A stretch of DNA of 64,000 bases from the NCBI GenBank assembly GCA_019510435.1, contig JAEKKJ010000018.1, forward strand, positions 1-64,000. Reading direction: 5' to 3'. The notes below the pieces were generated by a model. The model was not told where the DNA came from and searched no databases. It saw nothing but the letters and a program-made list of their open reading frames with translations. This document shows positions 40,910-47,959 of this stretch, one piece after another. Each line of letters starts with the position of its first letter. Positions within the stretch are counted from its first letter, which is position 1. The position numbers and the translations under genes were made by a program. The DNA comes from Caulobacterales bacterium. Its GTDB lineage: Bacteria > Pseudomonadota > Alphaproteobacteria > Caulobacterales > Caulobacteraceae.

Positions 40910-41431
40910 TCAATAGCCGTTGAGGATCACGTCCGCGATCAGGCCGGTGGCCAGGGCCATCAGCACGAAGTTGCCGTCGGCGTAGACCCAGCGGTAGCCG
41001 GGCGGCGGCGCGCGCAGGCCATAGTAGCGATAGTCGCTCACGTAGTAGTGGCGATACGGGCCCGGCACGTAGGCGCCGCGGCGCCAGGCGTGATGGCGCG
41101 AGACCGGCCGATAGCCATAGCCGGGGGCGTACCAGTAGCCGGGACGCGCGCCGTGGAATTCGCGCCACTCGGCTCGGTCGCGCCAGCTCTCGGCGCGGCC
41201 GCGGTCGTAGCGCAGGTCGCCGCGGTCCTGGCGCACCTCGCGCCGGTCGCGCGACAGCTCGCGCTCTTCGTGCCGGGTGACCACGTGGTCGCGGGCGGCG
41301 TCGCGGCGGTCCTCACGCAGGTCGCGGCGGTCTTCGCGCAGCTCGCGGTGGTCGCGGTGGATGTCCTGGGCGGAGGCCGCCAGGGGCGCCAGCCCCGTCA
41401 GCAGGGCGGCGGCGAACAGCATGTGCTTCAT
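40910..41431 (-). CDS. RcnB-like secreted protein
   Basis: 173 residues with a signal peptide ([17 protein letters not shown]). Residues 23-90 are a charged Arg/Asp/His repeat helix (repeats of [11 protein letters not shown]). The C-terminal domain has [40 protein letters not shown] and [20 protein letters not shown], ending in [13 protein letters not shown], the RcnB/PF11776 pattern. E. coli RcnB is a periplasmic protein affecting Ni/Co export. In Caulobacterales such proteins are numerous and often stress-induced. The His-rich segments could bind metal. Confidence 0.85.
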   Translation of the reverse strand: MKHMLFAAALLTGLAPLAASAQDIHRDHRELREDRRDLREDRRDAARDHVVTRHEERELSRDRREVRQDRGDLRYDRGRAESWRDRAEWREFHGARPGYWYAPGYGYRPVSRHHAWRRGAYVPGPYRHYYVSDYRYYGLRAPPPGYRWVYADGNFVLMALATGLIADVILNGY

Positions 41432-41461
41432 CTCGGTTCCTTCTGCGGTCCCCCCGCTGCG

Positions 41462-42487
41462 TCAGGAGAGCGCAGGCGAGTTGAACCCCTTCTGAACCTG
41501 CGCCTTCAGGCTTGGTTCATCCGCCGCCGTGCGCCGGCGGCCGACCATCACCCAAAGCCCGCCCTCGTGACCCAGGCTGGCCATCCAGCCGATCTGGGCC
41601 AGCCACCGCTCCGGCGCCCACGCGTCAGGCTCCGGCGCGAAGAGGTCGTCCGGCTCGTCGTCGTGCACCTGGGCCGAGGGATAGGCGCGCACGAACTCCA
41701 CATCGCTGGCCCGGAACCAGCGCAGCACCTCGCCCACCGTGTGCAGGTGCTCCTCCGGGTGGCGGTACTGGTCGCGCAGCCAGGCCTCGCGCCGCTCCGG
41801 CTCGCTGGCGCGGTCGGCCAGCACCGGGTCGAAGGGGATCCAGCGGTAGTTGCTGAGCCGCGCCGCCACCCGCCGCAGCCGAAGCGGGATGCGCGCCACG
41901 GCGTTGTAGAGGCCCAGCACGATCAGGCCGCCCGGCCTGGCCAGCCGCGCCACCTGGGCGAAGGCCGCCCGGGGATCGGGCGTGTGGTGCAGCACGCCCG
42001 AGCAATAGACCACATCGAAGGCGCCTGGCCGCAGCGCCGGGCGGAAGAGGTCGCTCTCCACGAACCGCACCTGCTCCAGGCCGAACCGCCGCCGCGCGCG
42101 CTCCGCCAGGCGCAGCGAGGCCATGGTCAGGTCCGCCCCCACCACCACCCGGTCGGCCCGCGCGAGATAGAGGCTCATCTGGCCGGTGCCGCAGCCCACC
42201 TCCACGATCCGGGCGTCGCCGGCGATGGCCTGGTCCAGCATCCGCGCGAAGGGGCTGCGCTCGGCCCGCGCCCGCAGCCAGCCCAGGCTGTCCTTCGGCG
42301 GATAGCCGGGGAAGGGCGCGACCTCGTAGAATTCCCGCACCGCCTCGGTCCGCGCGTTGGAGCCCGCGCGCAGGCGCAGCACCCCGGCGTCCTCGGCATA
42401 GACCGCGCCGCAGGCCATGCAGCTCAGGTGGTCCAGTGAGCCGCCGCAGGCCGGGCAGGCGATGAGGTCTGCGAAGATGTCAGTCAC
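41462..42487 (-). CDS. SAM-dependent methyltransferase with N-terminal zinc-ribbon
   Basis: 341 residues from the GTG at 42487 (AGGA upstream; an ATG at 42520 lies in the repeat and lacks a ribosome site). The N-terminus has two CxxC pairs (IACPACGGSL, LSCMACGAVY) as in Trm112-like ribbons. The methyltransferase has motif I IVEVGCGTGQMSLYLARADR, then motif II VVGADLTMASL and FDVVYCSGVLHHTPDPRAAF, then LARPGGLIVLGLYN. The FYEVAPFPGYPPKDSLGWL lead-in is typical of methyltransferases in cell-surface or secondary metabolite clusters. It lies downstream of the carbamoyltransferase group on the same strand, separated by a palindromic repeat. Confidence 0.88.
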   Translation of the reverse strand: MTDIFADLIACPACGGSLDHLSCMACGAVYAEDAGVLRLRAGSNARTEAVREFYEVAPFPGYPPKDSLGWLRARAERSPFARMLDQAIAGDARIVEVGCGTGQMSLYLARADRVVVGADLTMASLRLAERARRRFGLEQVRFVESDLFRPALRPGAFDVVYCSGVLHHTPDPRAAFAQVARLARPGGLIVLGLYNAVARIPLRLRRVAARLSNYRWIPFDPVLADRASEPERREAWLRDQYRHPEEHLHTVGEVLRWFRASDVEFVRAYPSAQVHDDEPDDLFAPEPDAWAPERWLAQIGWMASLGHEGGLWVMVGRRRTAADEPSLKAQVQKGFNSPALS

Positions 42488-42508
42488 CGGAGATCCTGCC
42501 GGTTGCAG

Positions 42509-42662
42509 CGCCCCCTCCACCGCTTCGCGGTCCCCCTCCCCCGCACGCGGGGGAGGAACTGGAGAGGTCGAGGCAGGCAGTTCCTCCCCCGTGCAAACGG
42601 GGGAGGGGGACCACGAAGTGGTGGAGGGGGCGCTGCCGCCAAGCCGTGGAGGGGGCGCTGCT
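42509..42662. repeat. Pair of GC-rich intergenic palindromic repeats
   Basis: Two head-to-head copies of an intergenic palindrome. On the left: CCCCTCCACCGCTTCGCGGT, then CCCCCTCCCCCGC and GCGGGGGAGG. On the right: TTCCTCCCCCGTGC, then ACGGGGGAGGGGGACCACGA and AGTGGTGGAGGGGGCGCTGC. A further partial GTGGAGGGGGCGCTGC follows. Together they can fold into long hairpins. This is a repeat class widespread in Caulobacteraceae intergenic DNA. It lies between the methyltransferase and DUF5989 genes. Confidence 0.85.
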
Positions 42663-42670
42663 CCCCAAGA

Positions 42671-42880
42671 TCAGAAGATCGCGTAGATGAACGGCGCCAG
42701 GGCCTCGACGCCCGCGGCCAGCACCAGCAGCGCGCCGGTCAGGCACAGGAAGATCGCCAGGGGCGCGATCCAGCGCTTGGCGCCGCCGCCCTTCCAGAGG
42801 CCGCCCGCCAGGTCCGAGACCCCGCCCGCCATGCTCGAGAACACGATCAGCTGGCGCTGGATACGACCGCGCTTCTTCAT
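42671..42880 (-). CDS. DUF5989 family small membrane protein
   Basis: 69 residues. A cytoplasmic basic start (MKKRGRIQRQLIVFSSMAGG) is followed by SDLAGGLWKGGGAKRWIAPL and one membrane helix to LAPFIYAIF. The ending APFIYxxF with KxxWxxP before the helix is the DUF5989 pattern. Genes of this family sit next to NodU-type carbamoyltransferases. Here the ATG overlaps the carbamoyltransferase stop by 4 bases (42877-42880), so the two are translationally coupled. Function unknown. Confidence 0.82.
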   Translation of the reverse strand: MKKRGRIQRQLIVFSSMAGGVSDLAGGLWKGGGAKRWIAPLAIFLCLTGALLVLAAGVEALAPFIYAIF

Positions 42881-44649
42881 GCTTCCAACTCCGCTTCCAG
42901 ATCCGCCTTGGCCCAGGCCCGCTTGCCGACCCGCTCGCGGCCGGCCACCAGCACGTCGATCCCGCAGCGGCGGAAGGTGGAATAGCCCTCCACCACCCGG
43001 TTCACGATCGGCTCGCCGGCCAGGTTGAACGAGGTGTTGAGCAGCACCGGCACGCCGCTCCGCTTCCCGTAGGCCAGCAGCAGGTCGTAGAGCCGCGGCG
43101 CCATCTCCCGCGGCAGGGCCTGCAGCCGGGCGGTGCCGTCCACGTGGGTCACCGCCGCCAGCGCCTGGCGCATCGCCGGCTTCACCGGGAAGACGCCCGA
43201 CATGAAGCGCGACAGCCGCGCGCCGCCGTCCGCCAGCTCGAAGAAGTCGCCCGCCCACTCCAGCGGCACGACCGGGGCGAAGGGGCGGAACTCCTCGCGG
43301 AACTTCACGTCGCGGTTCAACCGGTCGCGGGTCTCGGCCGAGTGCGGGGCCGCCAGGATCGAACGGTGGCCCAGCGCCCGCGGGCCCAGCTCCGACGCCC
43401 CATCCATCCAGCCCACGATCCGGCCCGCGGCCAGGTCGTCCGCCGTGCGTGCAATGAGCTCCGGCTCCGTCAGGGTCTCCGCCGCCAGTCCGTCCTCGGC
43501 GGCCAGCCGCGACAGCTCCCCGTCCTCCAGCCCCGGACCCCAGAACGGATGGTCGGGGAAAGGCCGGTCCGGATTGCCGAAGTGCACGCGGTCCGCATAG
43601 AGCGCCGCGCCCAGCGCGCAGCCGCTGTCTCCCGGCGCCGGCGGCACGAACAGCTGCGAGAAGCCGCTCTCCTTCAGGATCCGCGCATTGGCCACGCCGT
43701 TCAGCGCCACCCCGCCGCCGAGGCACAGGTCGGGCAGGCCGGTTTCCTTGTGCAGCGCGCGGGTGAGGTCGACCAGGATCTCCTCCAGCACCAGCTGCAC
43801 GCTGGCGGCGATGTCGGCGTAGCGCTGGCCGGCGTCGGTGGTGAGGTCGATGGGGTCCCACGCCGCGCGGGGCGGCCCGAACAGGCCGACGAAGGCCTTG
43901 GAATAGGAGTTCGCCACCGTCGTGTGGTAGGCGAAATAGCCCAGCTCCAGGGCGAAGGCGCCGTCGGCAGTGCGCCGGATGACGCGCCGCACGTCGTCGG
44001 CGAAACGCGGCCTGCCGTACGAGGCCAGCCCCATCACCTTGTACTCGCCCTCGTTCACCGAGAAGCCGAGGAAGGCGGTGAAGGTCGAGTAGAGCATGCC
44101 CAGCGAGTGCGGCCAGCGCACCTCGCGCAGCAGCTCGATGCGGGTCGCCCCGCCTGGCGTGCGCTGGCCCCGCCCCACGGTCAGGGTGGCCCACTCGCCG
44201 ACGCCGTCGGTGGTCAGGATCGCCGCCGCCTGGGTCGGGGCGGTCAGGAAGGCGGCCGCGGCGTGGCTCTGATGGTGCTCGGTGAACAGCACCTTCTTGC
44301 CGGAGACGCCCAGGTGGGCCCGGATCAGCCCGCGCACCCAGACCTTCTCGCCCAGCGAGTTCTTCATCGCGTGCACGAAGGCCGAGCGGCCCTGTGGGAA
44401 GGCCCGCAGCGCCGTGGTCAGGATGCGCTCGAACTTCAGCATCGGCCGCTCGTAGAAGACCACCGCGTCCAGGTCCTCCGGCTCCAGGCCGGCGGTGTCG
44501 AGGCACCATTCGATGGCCGCGAGCGGGAAGGCCGCGTCGTTCTTGCGCCGCGACAGCCGCTCCTCCTGCACCGCCGCGACGGGCAGGCCGTCCACCACCA
44601 GGGCGGCGGCGCTGTCGTGATAGTGCGCGGAAATCCCGAGGATCTTCAT
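42877..44649 (-). CDS. Carbamoyltransferase (NodU/TobZ/CmcH family)
   Basis: 590 residues. Transfers a carbamoyl group from carbamoyl phosphate, via carbamoyl-AMP, to a hydroxyl of a sugar or secondary metabolite. N-terminal Kae1-like domain: MKILGISAHYHDSAAALVVD, EERLSRRKNDAAFP, and the iron ligands in LFTEHHQSHAAAAFLTAP, then ILTTDGVGEWATLTVGRGQ. The C-terminal domain has LCLGGGVALNGVANARILKE, APGDSGCALGAAL, ELGPRALGHRSILAAPHSAE and VPVLLNTSFNLAGEPIVN. It lies 3 bp after a diiron ferritin-like gene and overlaps DUF5989. The target is probably a cell-surface glycan or lipid (inference). Confidence 0.95.
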   Translation of the reverse strand: MKILGISAHYHDSAAALVVDGLPVAAVQEERLSRRKNDAAFPLAAIEWCLDTAGLEPEDLDAVVFYERPMLKFERILTTALRAFPQGRSAFVHAMKNSLGEKVWVRGLIRAHLGVSGKKVLFTEHHQSHAAAAFLTAPTQAAAILTTDGVGEWATLTVGRGQRTPGGATRIELLREVRWPHSLGMLYSTFTAFLGFSVNEGEYKVMGLASYGRPRFADDVRRVIRRTADGAFALELGYFAYHTTVANSYSKAFVGLFGPPRAAWDPIDLTTDAGQRYADIAASVQLVLEEILVDLTRALHKETGLPDLCLGGGVALNGVANARILKESGFSQLFVPPAPGDSGCALGAALYADRVHFGNPDRPFPDHPFWGPGLEDGELSRLAAEDGLAAETLTEPELIARTADDLAAGRIVGWMDGASELGPRALGHRSILAAPHSAETRDRLNRDVKFREEFRPFAPVVPLEWAGDFFELADGGARLSRFMSGVFPVKPAMRQALAAVTHVDGTARLQALPREMAPRLYDLLLAYGKRSGVPVLLNTSFNLAGEPIVNRVVEGYSTFRRCGIDVLVAGRERVGKRAWAKADLEAELEA

Positions 44650-44652
44650 GGG

Positions 44653-45381
44653 TCAGTACTGCCGCTCGAGGCCGCCGTTGCGCTCGGGCGCCACCGCGGT
44701 CCAGCCCACGCCCTCGCGCCGGGCCGACCGCTTGGCCGCCAGGGCGAAGAGCGGGAGGATGAGGAAATACTGCGCGGTCAGCACCACCGCGCCGAGCACG
44801 CCGGCCAGGGCGCTGGCCAGCCGCAGATAGGCCTTCCAGAACCTGCGCCCCCGCGCCGCCCACAGCCGCCAGCCGGCGGCCCTGGGCGCCACCCGGCTGA
44901 GCTCGCGGCGCGTGTAGGTCATGTGGAAGGTCTCGTCGTGCAGCACCTTCTCGAACACCGTCTTGGTGGAGGGGTCGGCGTCAAGCACGGCGATGTAGTT
45001 GGCGAAGTCCCGGGCCGCCGACTTCTCCGACAGGTGCAGGAAGGCCAGCAGGGCCGCATCGCCCTCCTGTTCCACCCGCAGGTCGTCGAGGCCGCGCTCC
45101 CCCGGCGTCAGCCAGTCGGCCTGCACGCCGCCGGCCGCGCCGGGCGGCAGTGCGCGGATCAGGGCCAGGCCCCGGCCGCGGAACAGGTCGGCGTGGCGCG
45201 CCTCGTCCAGGGCGTGCTTCAGGAACAGCTTGCGCAGGGTCGCATCGCGCGTGACCTCGGCCGCCCGCACCAGGTCGCGGCCGCCGTCGGCCTCCACCTC
45301 GGCGAACCGCAGCAGGTTCTGCGCCCGCCGCTTGGGATCGCGCCACGCCAGCCAATGGAGGCCGGAAATGAGGGAACGCAT
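44653..45381 (-). CDS. Ferritin-like diiron protein with C-terminal membrane region
   Basis: About 242 residues from the ATG at 45381 (the frame also offers 45459). Four-helix ferritin-like layout with candidate diiron ligands in LLRFAEVEADGGRDLVRAAE, LFLKHALDEARHADLFRGRG (ExxH), LLAFLHLSEKSAARDFANYI and KVLHDETFHMTYTRRELSRV (second ExxH). A hydrophobic C-terminus (YLRLASALAGVLGAVVLTAQ, then YFLILPLFALAAK) anchors it in the membrane. The fold suggests an oxidase or hydroxylase rather than iron storage. It precedes the carbamoyltransferase by 3 bp, so it probably acts on the same product. Confidence 0.75.
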   Translation of the reverse strand: MRSLISGLHWLAWRDPKRRAQNLLRFAEVEADGGRDLVRAAEVTRDATLRKLFLKHALDEARHADLFRGRGLALIRALPPGAAGGVQADWLTPGERGLDDLRVEQEGDAALLAFLHLSEKSAARDFANYIAVLDADPSTKTVFEKVLHDETFHMTYTRRELSRVAPRAAGWRLWAARGRRFWKAYLRLASALAGVLGAVVLTAQYFLILPLFALAAKRSARREGVGWTAVAPERNGGLERQY

Positions 45382-45465
45382 GGATGGAGGCCCCGCCGAT
45401 GACAGAACGTTACGCTTGCGCTGACGGGCCCGCCAGTCGCCGAACATGGGTCGATCCATGCGACC

Positions 45466-46527
45466 TCAGACGAAGCTCGCGGCGCTGACGTCCGCCAGGC
45501 TGGCGCCCGACAGCGTGATCGCCAGGTCCGCCGTGTGGTCGCCGTCGGTGTCCACGAACAGCACCACGTCCGAGCCGACCTGGCCCGCCACCACGGTGAG
45601 CGCGGGATCGGCGTGCAGGGCGGTGTTGGCCTGGCCCATGGTGCCGCTGTAGCTGGTGTCCATCGTGCCGGGATATTCGTAGCCGCCGTAGGAATAGCCG
45701 GGCGTCACCGCCGGGGCGACCGAGGCGAACTTCACCGCCACGCCGTCGAGGCGGATGTGGTCGGCCGTGCTCCAGTCCAGGACGGTGTCCACCAGCGCCG
45801 CCGCGGCGTCGGACGAGCCCGCGGCGAACACGAAGGTGTCCGACCCGTCGCCCCCGGTCAGGAAGTCCTGCCCGCCCTCGCCGGCGAGGGTGTCATTGCC
45901 GTTGTCGCCGGTGATGATGTCGTCGCCCAGGTTGCCGTTCAGGAAGTCGTTCCCGTCGCCGCCGTCCAGCACATCGCCGCCCTGGCCGCCCAGCAGGGTG
46001 TCGGATCCGCTGGCGCCCACGAGGACGTCGTCGCCCTTGTTGCCGTTGGCGAAGTTGGTCTCGCTGGCGGGCGAAACGAGGGCCGCCTGGCCCTGGCCGG
46101 CCACCGCGCCCACATGGATGGTGTCGTTGTCCTGGCCGCCGTAGATGACGTCGTTGCCGAGGCCGCCCGCAAGGTTGTCCGCGCCCTGGTTGCCCTGGAT
46201 CATGTCCGCGCCGTCGCCGCCGTTCAGGCTGTCGGCTCCCGTGCCGCCATAGAGGGCGTCGTTGCCGGCGCCCCCGGTCGCGGTGTCCGCGCCGCTGCCG
46301 CCCACATACAGCGTCGAGCCGTCGGCGAAGTGCGCGCCGCCCTGGCCCTCGATGGCGGTCGAGAAGTCCATGCTGCGCCCGGCGTAGGCGAGGGTCACAT
46401 GGTCGCCGGCGCTGGCGTAGAGCACGGTCACCGCCGCGGCGTTGGCGCCGTCGAACGCCAGGCTGTCGCCCGCGCCGTAGCCGGCGGCGTCGCTTGCGCT
46501 CATGGTCTCGAACTTGAACGCTGACAT
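45466..46527 (-). CDS. RTX-type calcium-binding repeat protein
   Basis: 353 residues without an N-terminal signal peptide. From about residue 74 to 235 there are RTX nonapeptides (GGSGADTATGGAGNDALYGG, GGLGNDVIYGGQDNDTIHVG, GGQGGDVLDGGDGNDFLNGN, GENGxD-type repeats). These form a calcium-bound beta-roll. The C-terminal part (VVLFVDTDGDHTADLAITLS with a final SASFV-type end) looks like a type I secretion signal region. It is probably exported by an ABC system not present in this window, as with Caulobacter S-layer proteins. A Gly/Tyr stretch PGYSYGGYEYPG precedes the tail. Start MSAFKFETMS. Confidence 0.85.
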   Translation of the reverse strand: MSAFKFETMSASDAAGYGAGDSLAFDGANAAAVTVLYASAGDHVTLAYAGRSMDFSTAIEGQGGAHFADGSTLYVGGSGADTATGGAGNDALYGGTGADSLNGGDGADMIQGNQGADNLAGGLGNDVIYGGQDNDTIHVGAVAGQGQAALVSPASETNFANGNKGDDVLVGASGSDTLLGGQGGDVLDGGDGNDFLNGNLGDDIITGDNGNDTLAGEGGQDFLTGGDGSDTFVFAAGSSDAAAALVDTVLDWSTADHIRLDGVAVKFASVAPAVTPGYSYGGYEYPGTMDTSYSGTMGQANTALHADPALTVVAGQVGSDVVLFVDTDGDHTADLAITLSGASLADVSAASFV

Positions 46528-46679
46528 GCGGACCTCCCTCGTTATGGGGCGACGCGCGCCGGGGCGGCGAGCGGCATGGGGATTGAACCGGCGGCCTGGA
46601 CCGCCGGCATTACAGGTCTGCCCCCGGCGCTGAGCGCGCGCGGCGGCGTCGTTGTGGTCGGACCCGGGGGGATCGCGCT

Positions 46680-47870
46680 TTGCAGGACAGGACCCGAGCT
46701 CGCCTCGCCGAGGCCGCCGTGGCCGCCGTCGGGATGGCCCTGCTGGCGGCGGCGGCCCTGGCCACCCGCGCCTGGTTCGAGCGCCACTTCCTGCCGGAGT
46801 TCCTGCACCCCCGCCCCGGCCAGCTGCGCGCCTACACGGCGGTGCGCCTCGCGGTGGCCGCGGTCGGCCTGGCGCTGGTCGTTTGGGTCCGCCCCTGGGC
46901 GGGCCGCCTGGCCGCGCGCAACAGCTTCGCCGCCCTGGCCATCGCCGCAGCGCCCAGTCTGCTGGCCGCCGTCGCCGCGGTGGTCGCCGCCGAGCTGGTG
47001 CTGGACTCCATGGCCTGGCGCTCGCGCGAGCAGTCGCCGCCCATGTACGAGCCGCGCCGGGTCTGGGACACCACCTTCGGCTGGCGCCAGCTGGCCGACC
47101 GCACCGGCTATGGCGTCACAGGCGGCCGCCAGATCGAGTACGCCTTCGACGTCCACGGCTACCGCGTCCGCCGCCAGGACCAGCCTGTGGACCTCGCGCA
47201 GCCCACCATTGTCGTGGTGGGCGAGTCCTTCATCCAGGGCCACGGCCTGACCTACGAGGAGTCCATGCCGGCCCAGCTGGCCGCGCTGACCGGCGTCCAG
47301 GCGGCCAATGTGGCGGTCGGAGGCTACGCCACCGACCAGGTCTACATGCTGCTGCGGTCCGAGTTGCCGCGCTTCCAGCGGCCGGTGGCGGTGGTGACCA
47401 TCTTCATGCCGGGCCTGTTCCACCGCAACCTGGACACCGACCGGCCGCACCTGGGGCCCGGGCTCGCCTGGAGCCCGCCGAAGCGCCAGCCGCGGCTGGC
47501 GGAGATCTTCGGCCGGCTGGTCCAGTACCGCTCCGACCGCCAGATCGCGGCGGGCGTCGCCCAGACCCAGGCGGAGCTGCGCGCCATGCAGGCCCTGGCC
47601 CAGGCCCGCGGCGCAGCCTTCGTGATCCTGACGCCGCAGGTGGGGCCGGAGAGCGCCGAGGAGCGGACGATCCGCCGCCGGGTGCTGGACGACGCCGGCC
47701 TGCCCTACGTGGTCGCGCCGATGCCGGCCGGCTGGCTGCTGCCGCACAACCGCCACCCGGACGCGCGGGGGGCGCGGGCCATGGCCGCTGCGGTCGCCGC
47801 CTATCTCGGGGATCACCAAAGCCATAGCCTCGCCCGCACCACGGCCTCCGCAGGCCACCCGCAGGGTTGA
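46680..47870 (+). CDS. Membrane-anchored SGNH/GDSL-like hydrolase (surface polysaccharide type)
   Basis: 396 residues from a TTG at 46680. Three N-terminal membrane helices (VAAVGMALLAAAALATRAWF, VRLAVAAVGLALVVWVRPWA, AIAAAPSLLAAVAAVVAAEL) are followed by an outward-facing SGNH domain: block I IVVVGESFIQGHGLTYEESM with the catalytic Ser, Gly in VAVGGYATDQVYMLLR, Asn-like VVTIFMPGLFHRNL, and the distal DxxH-type LLPHNRHPDARGARAM. Such proteins add or remove acyl groups on exopolysaccharides or lipids. It is divergent from the RTX and carbamoyltransferase genes and may serve the same surface molecule. Confidence 0.78.
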   Translation: MQDRTRARLAEAAVAAVGMALLAAAALATRAWFERHFLPEFLHPRPGQLRAYTAVRLAVAAVGLALVVWVRPWAGRLAARNSFAALAIAAAPSLLAAVAAVVAAELVLDSMAWRSREQSPPMYEPRRVWDTTFGWRQLADRTGYGVTGGRQIEYAFDVHGYRVRRQDQPVDLAQPTIVVVGESFIQGHGLTYEESMPAQLAALTGVQAANVAVGGYATDQVYMLLRSELPRFQRPVAVVTIFMPGLFHRNLDTDRPHLGPGLAWSPPKRQPRLAEIFGRLVQYRSDRQIAAGVAQTQAELRAMQALAQARGAAFVILTPQVGPESAEERTIRRRVLDDAGLPYVVAPMPAGWLLPHNRHPDARGARAMAAAVAAYLGDHQSHSLARTTASAGHPQG

Positions 47871-47959
47871 TGCCGACGCCGGCCGCGCCGGTTCAAAGCC
47901 GCGCACCTGGCTCCGCGTGAAACTGGCGTTCACTGACCAACGTCATCATCCTGGCCGAG

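Noticed and set aside
43144-45402. A 752-codon open frame on the plus strand
   Set aside because: Antisense to the carbamoyltransferase and ferritin-like genes, Arg/Gln/His-rich, no recognisable motif.
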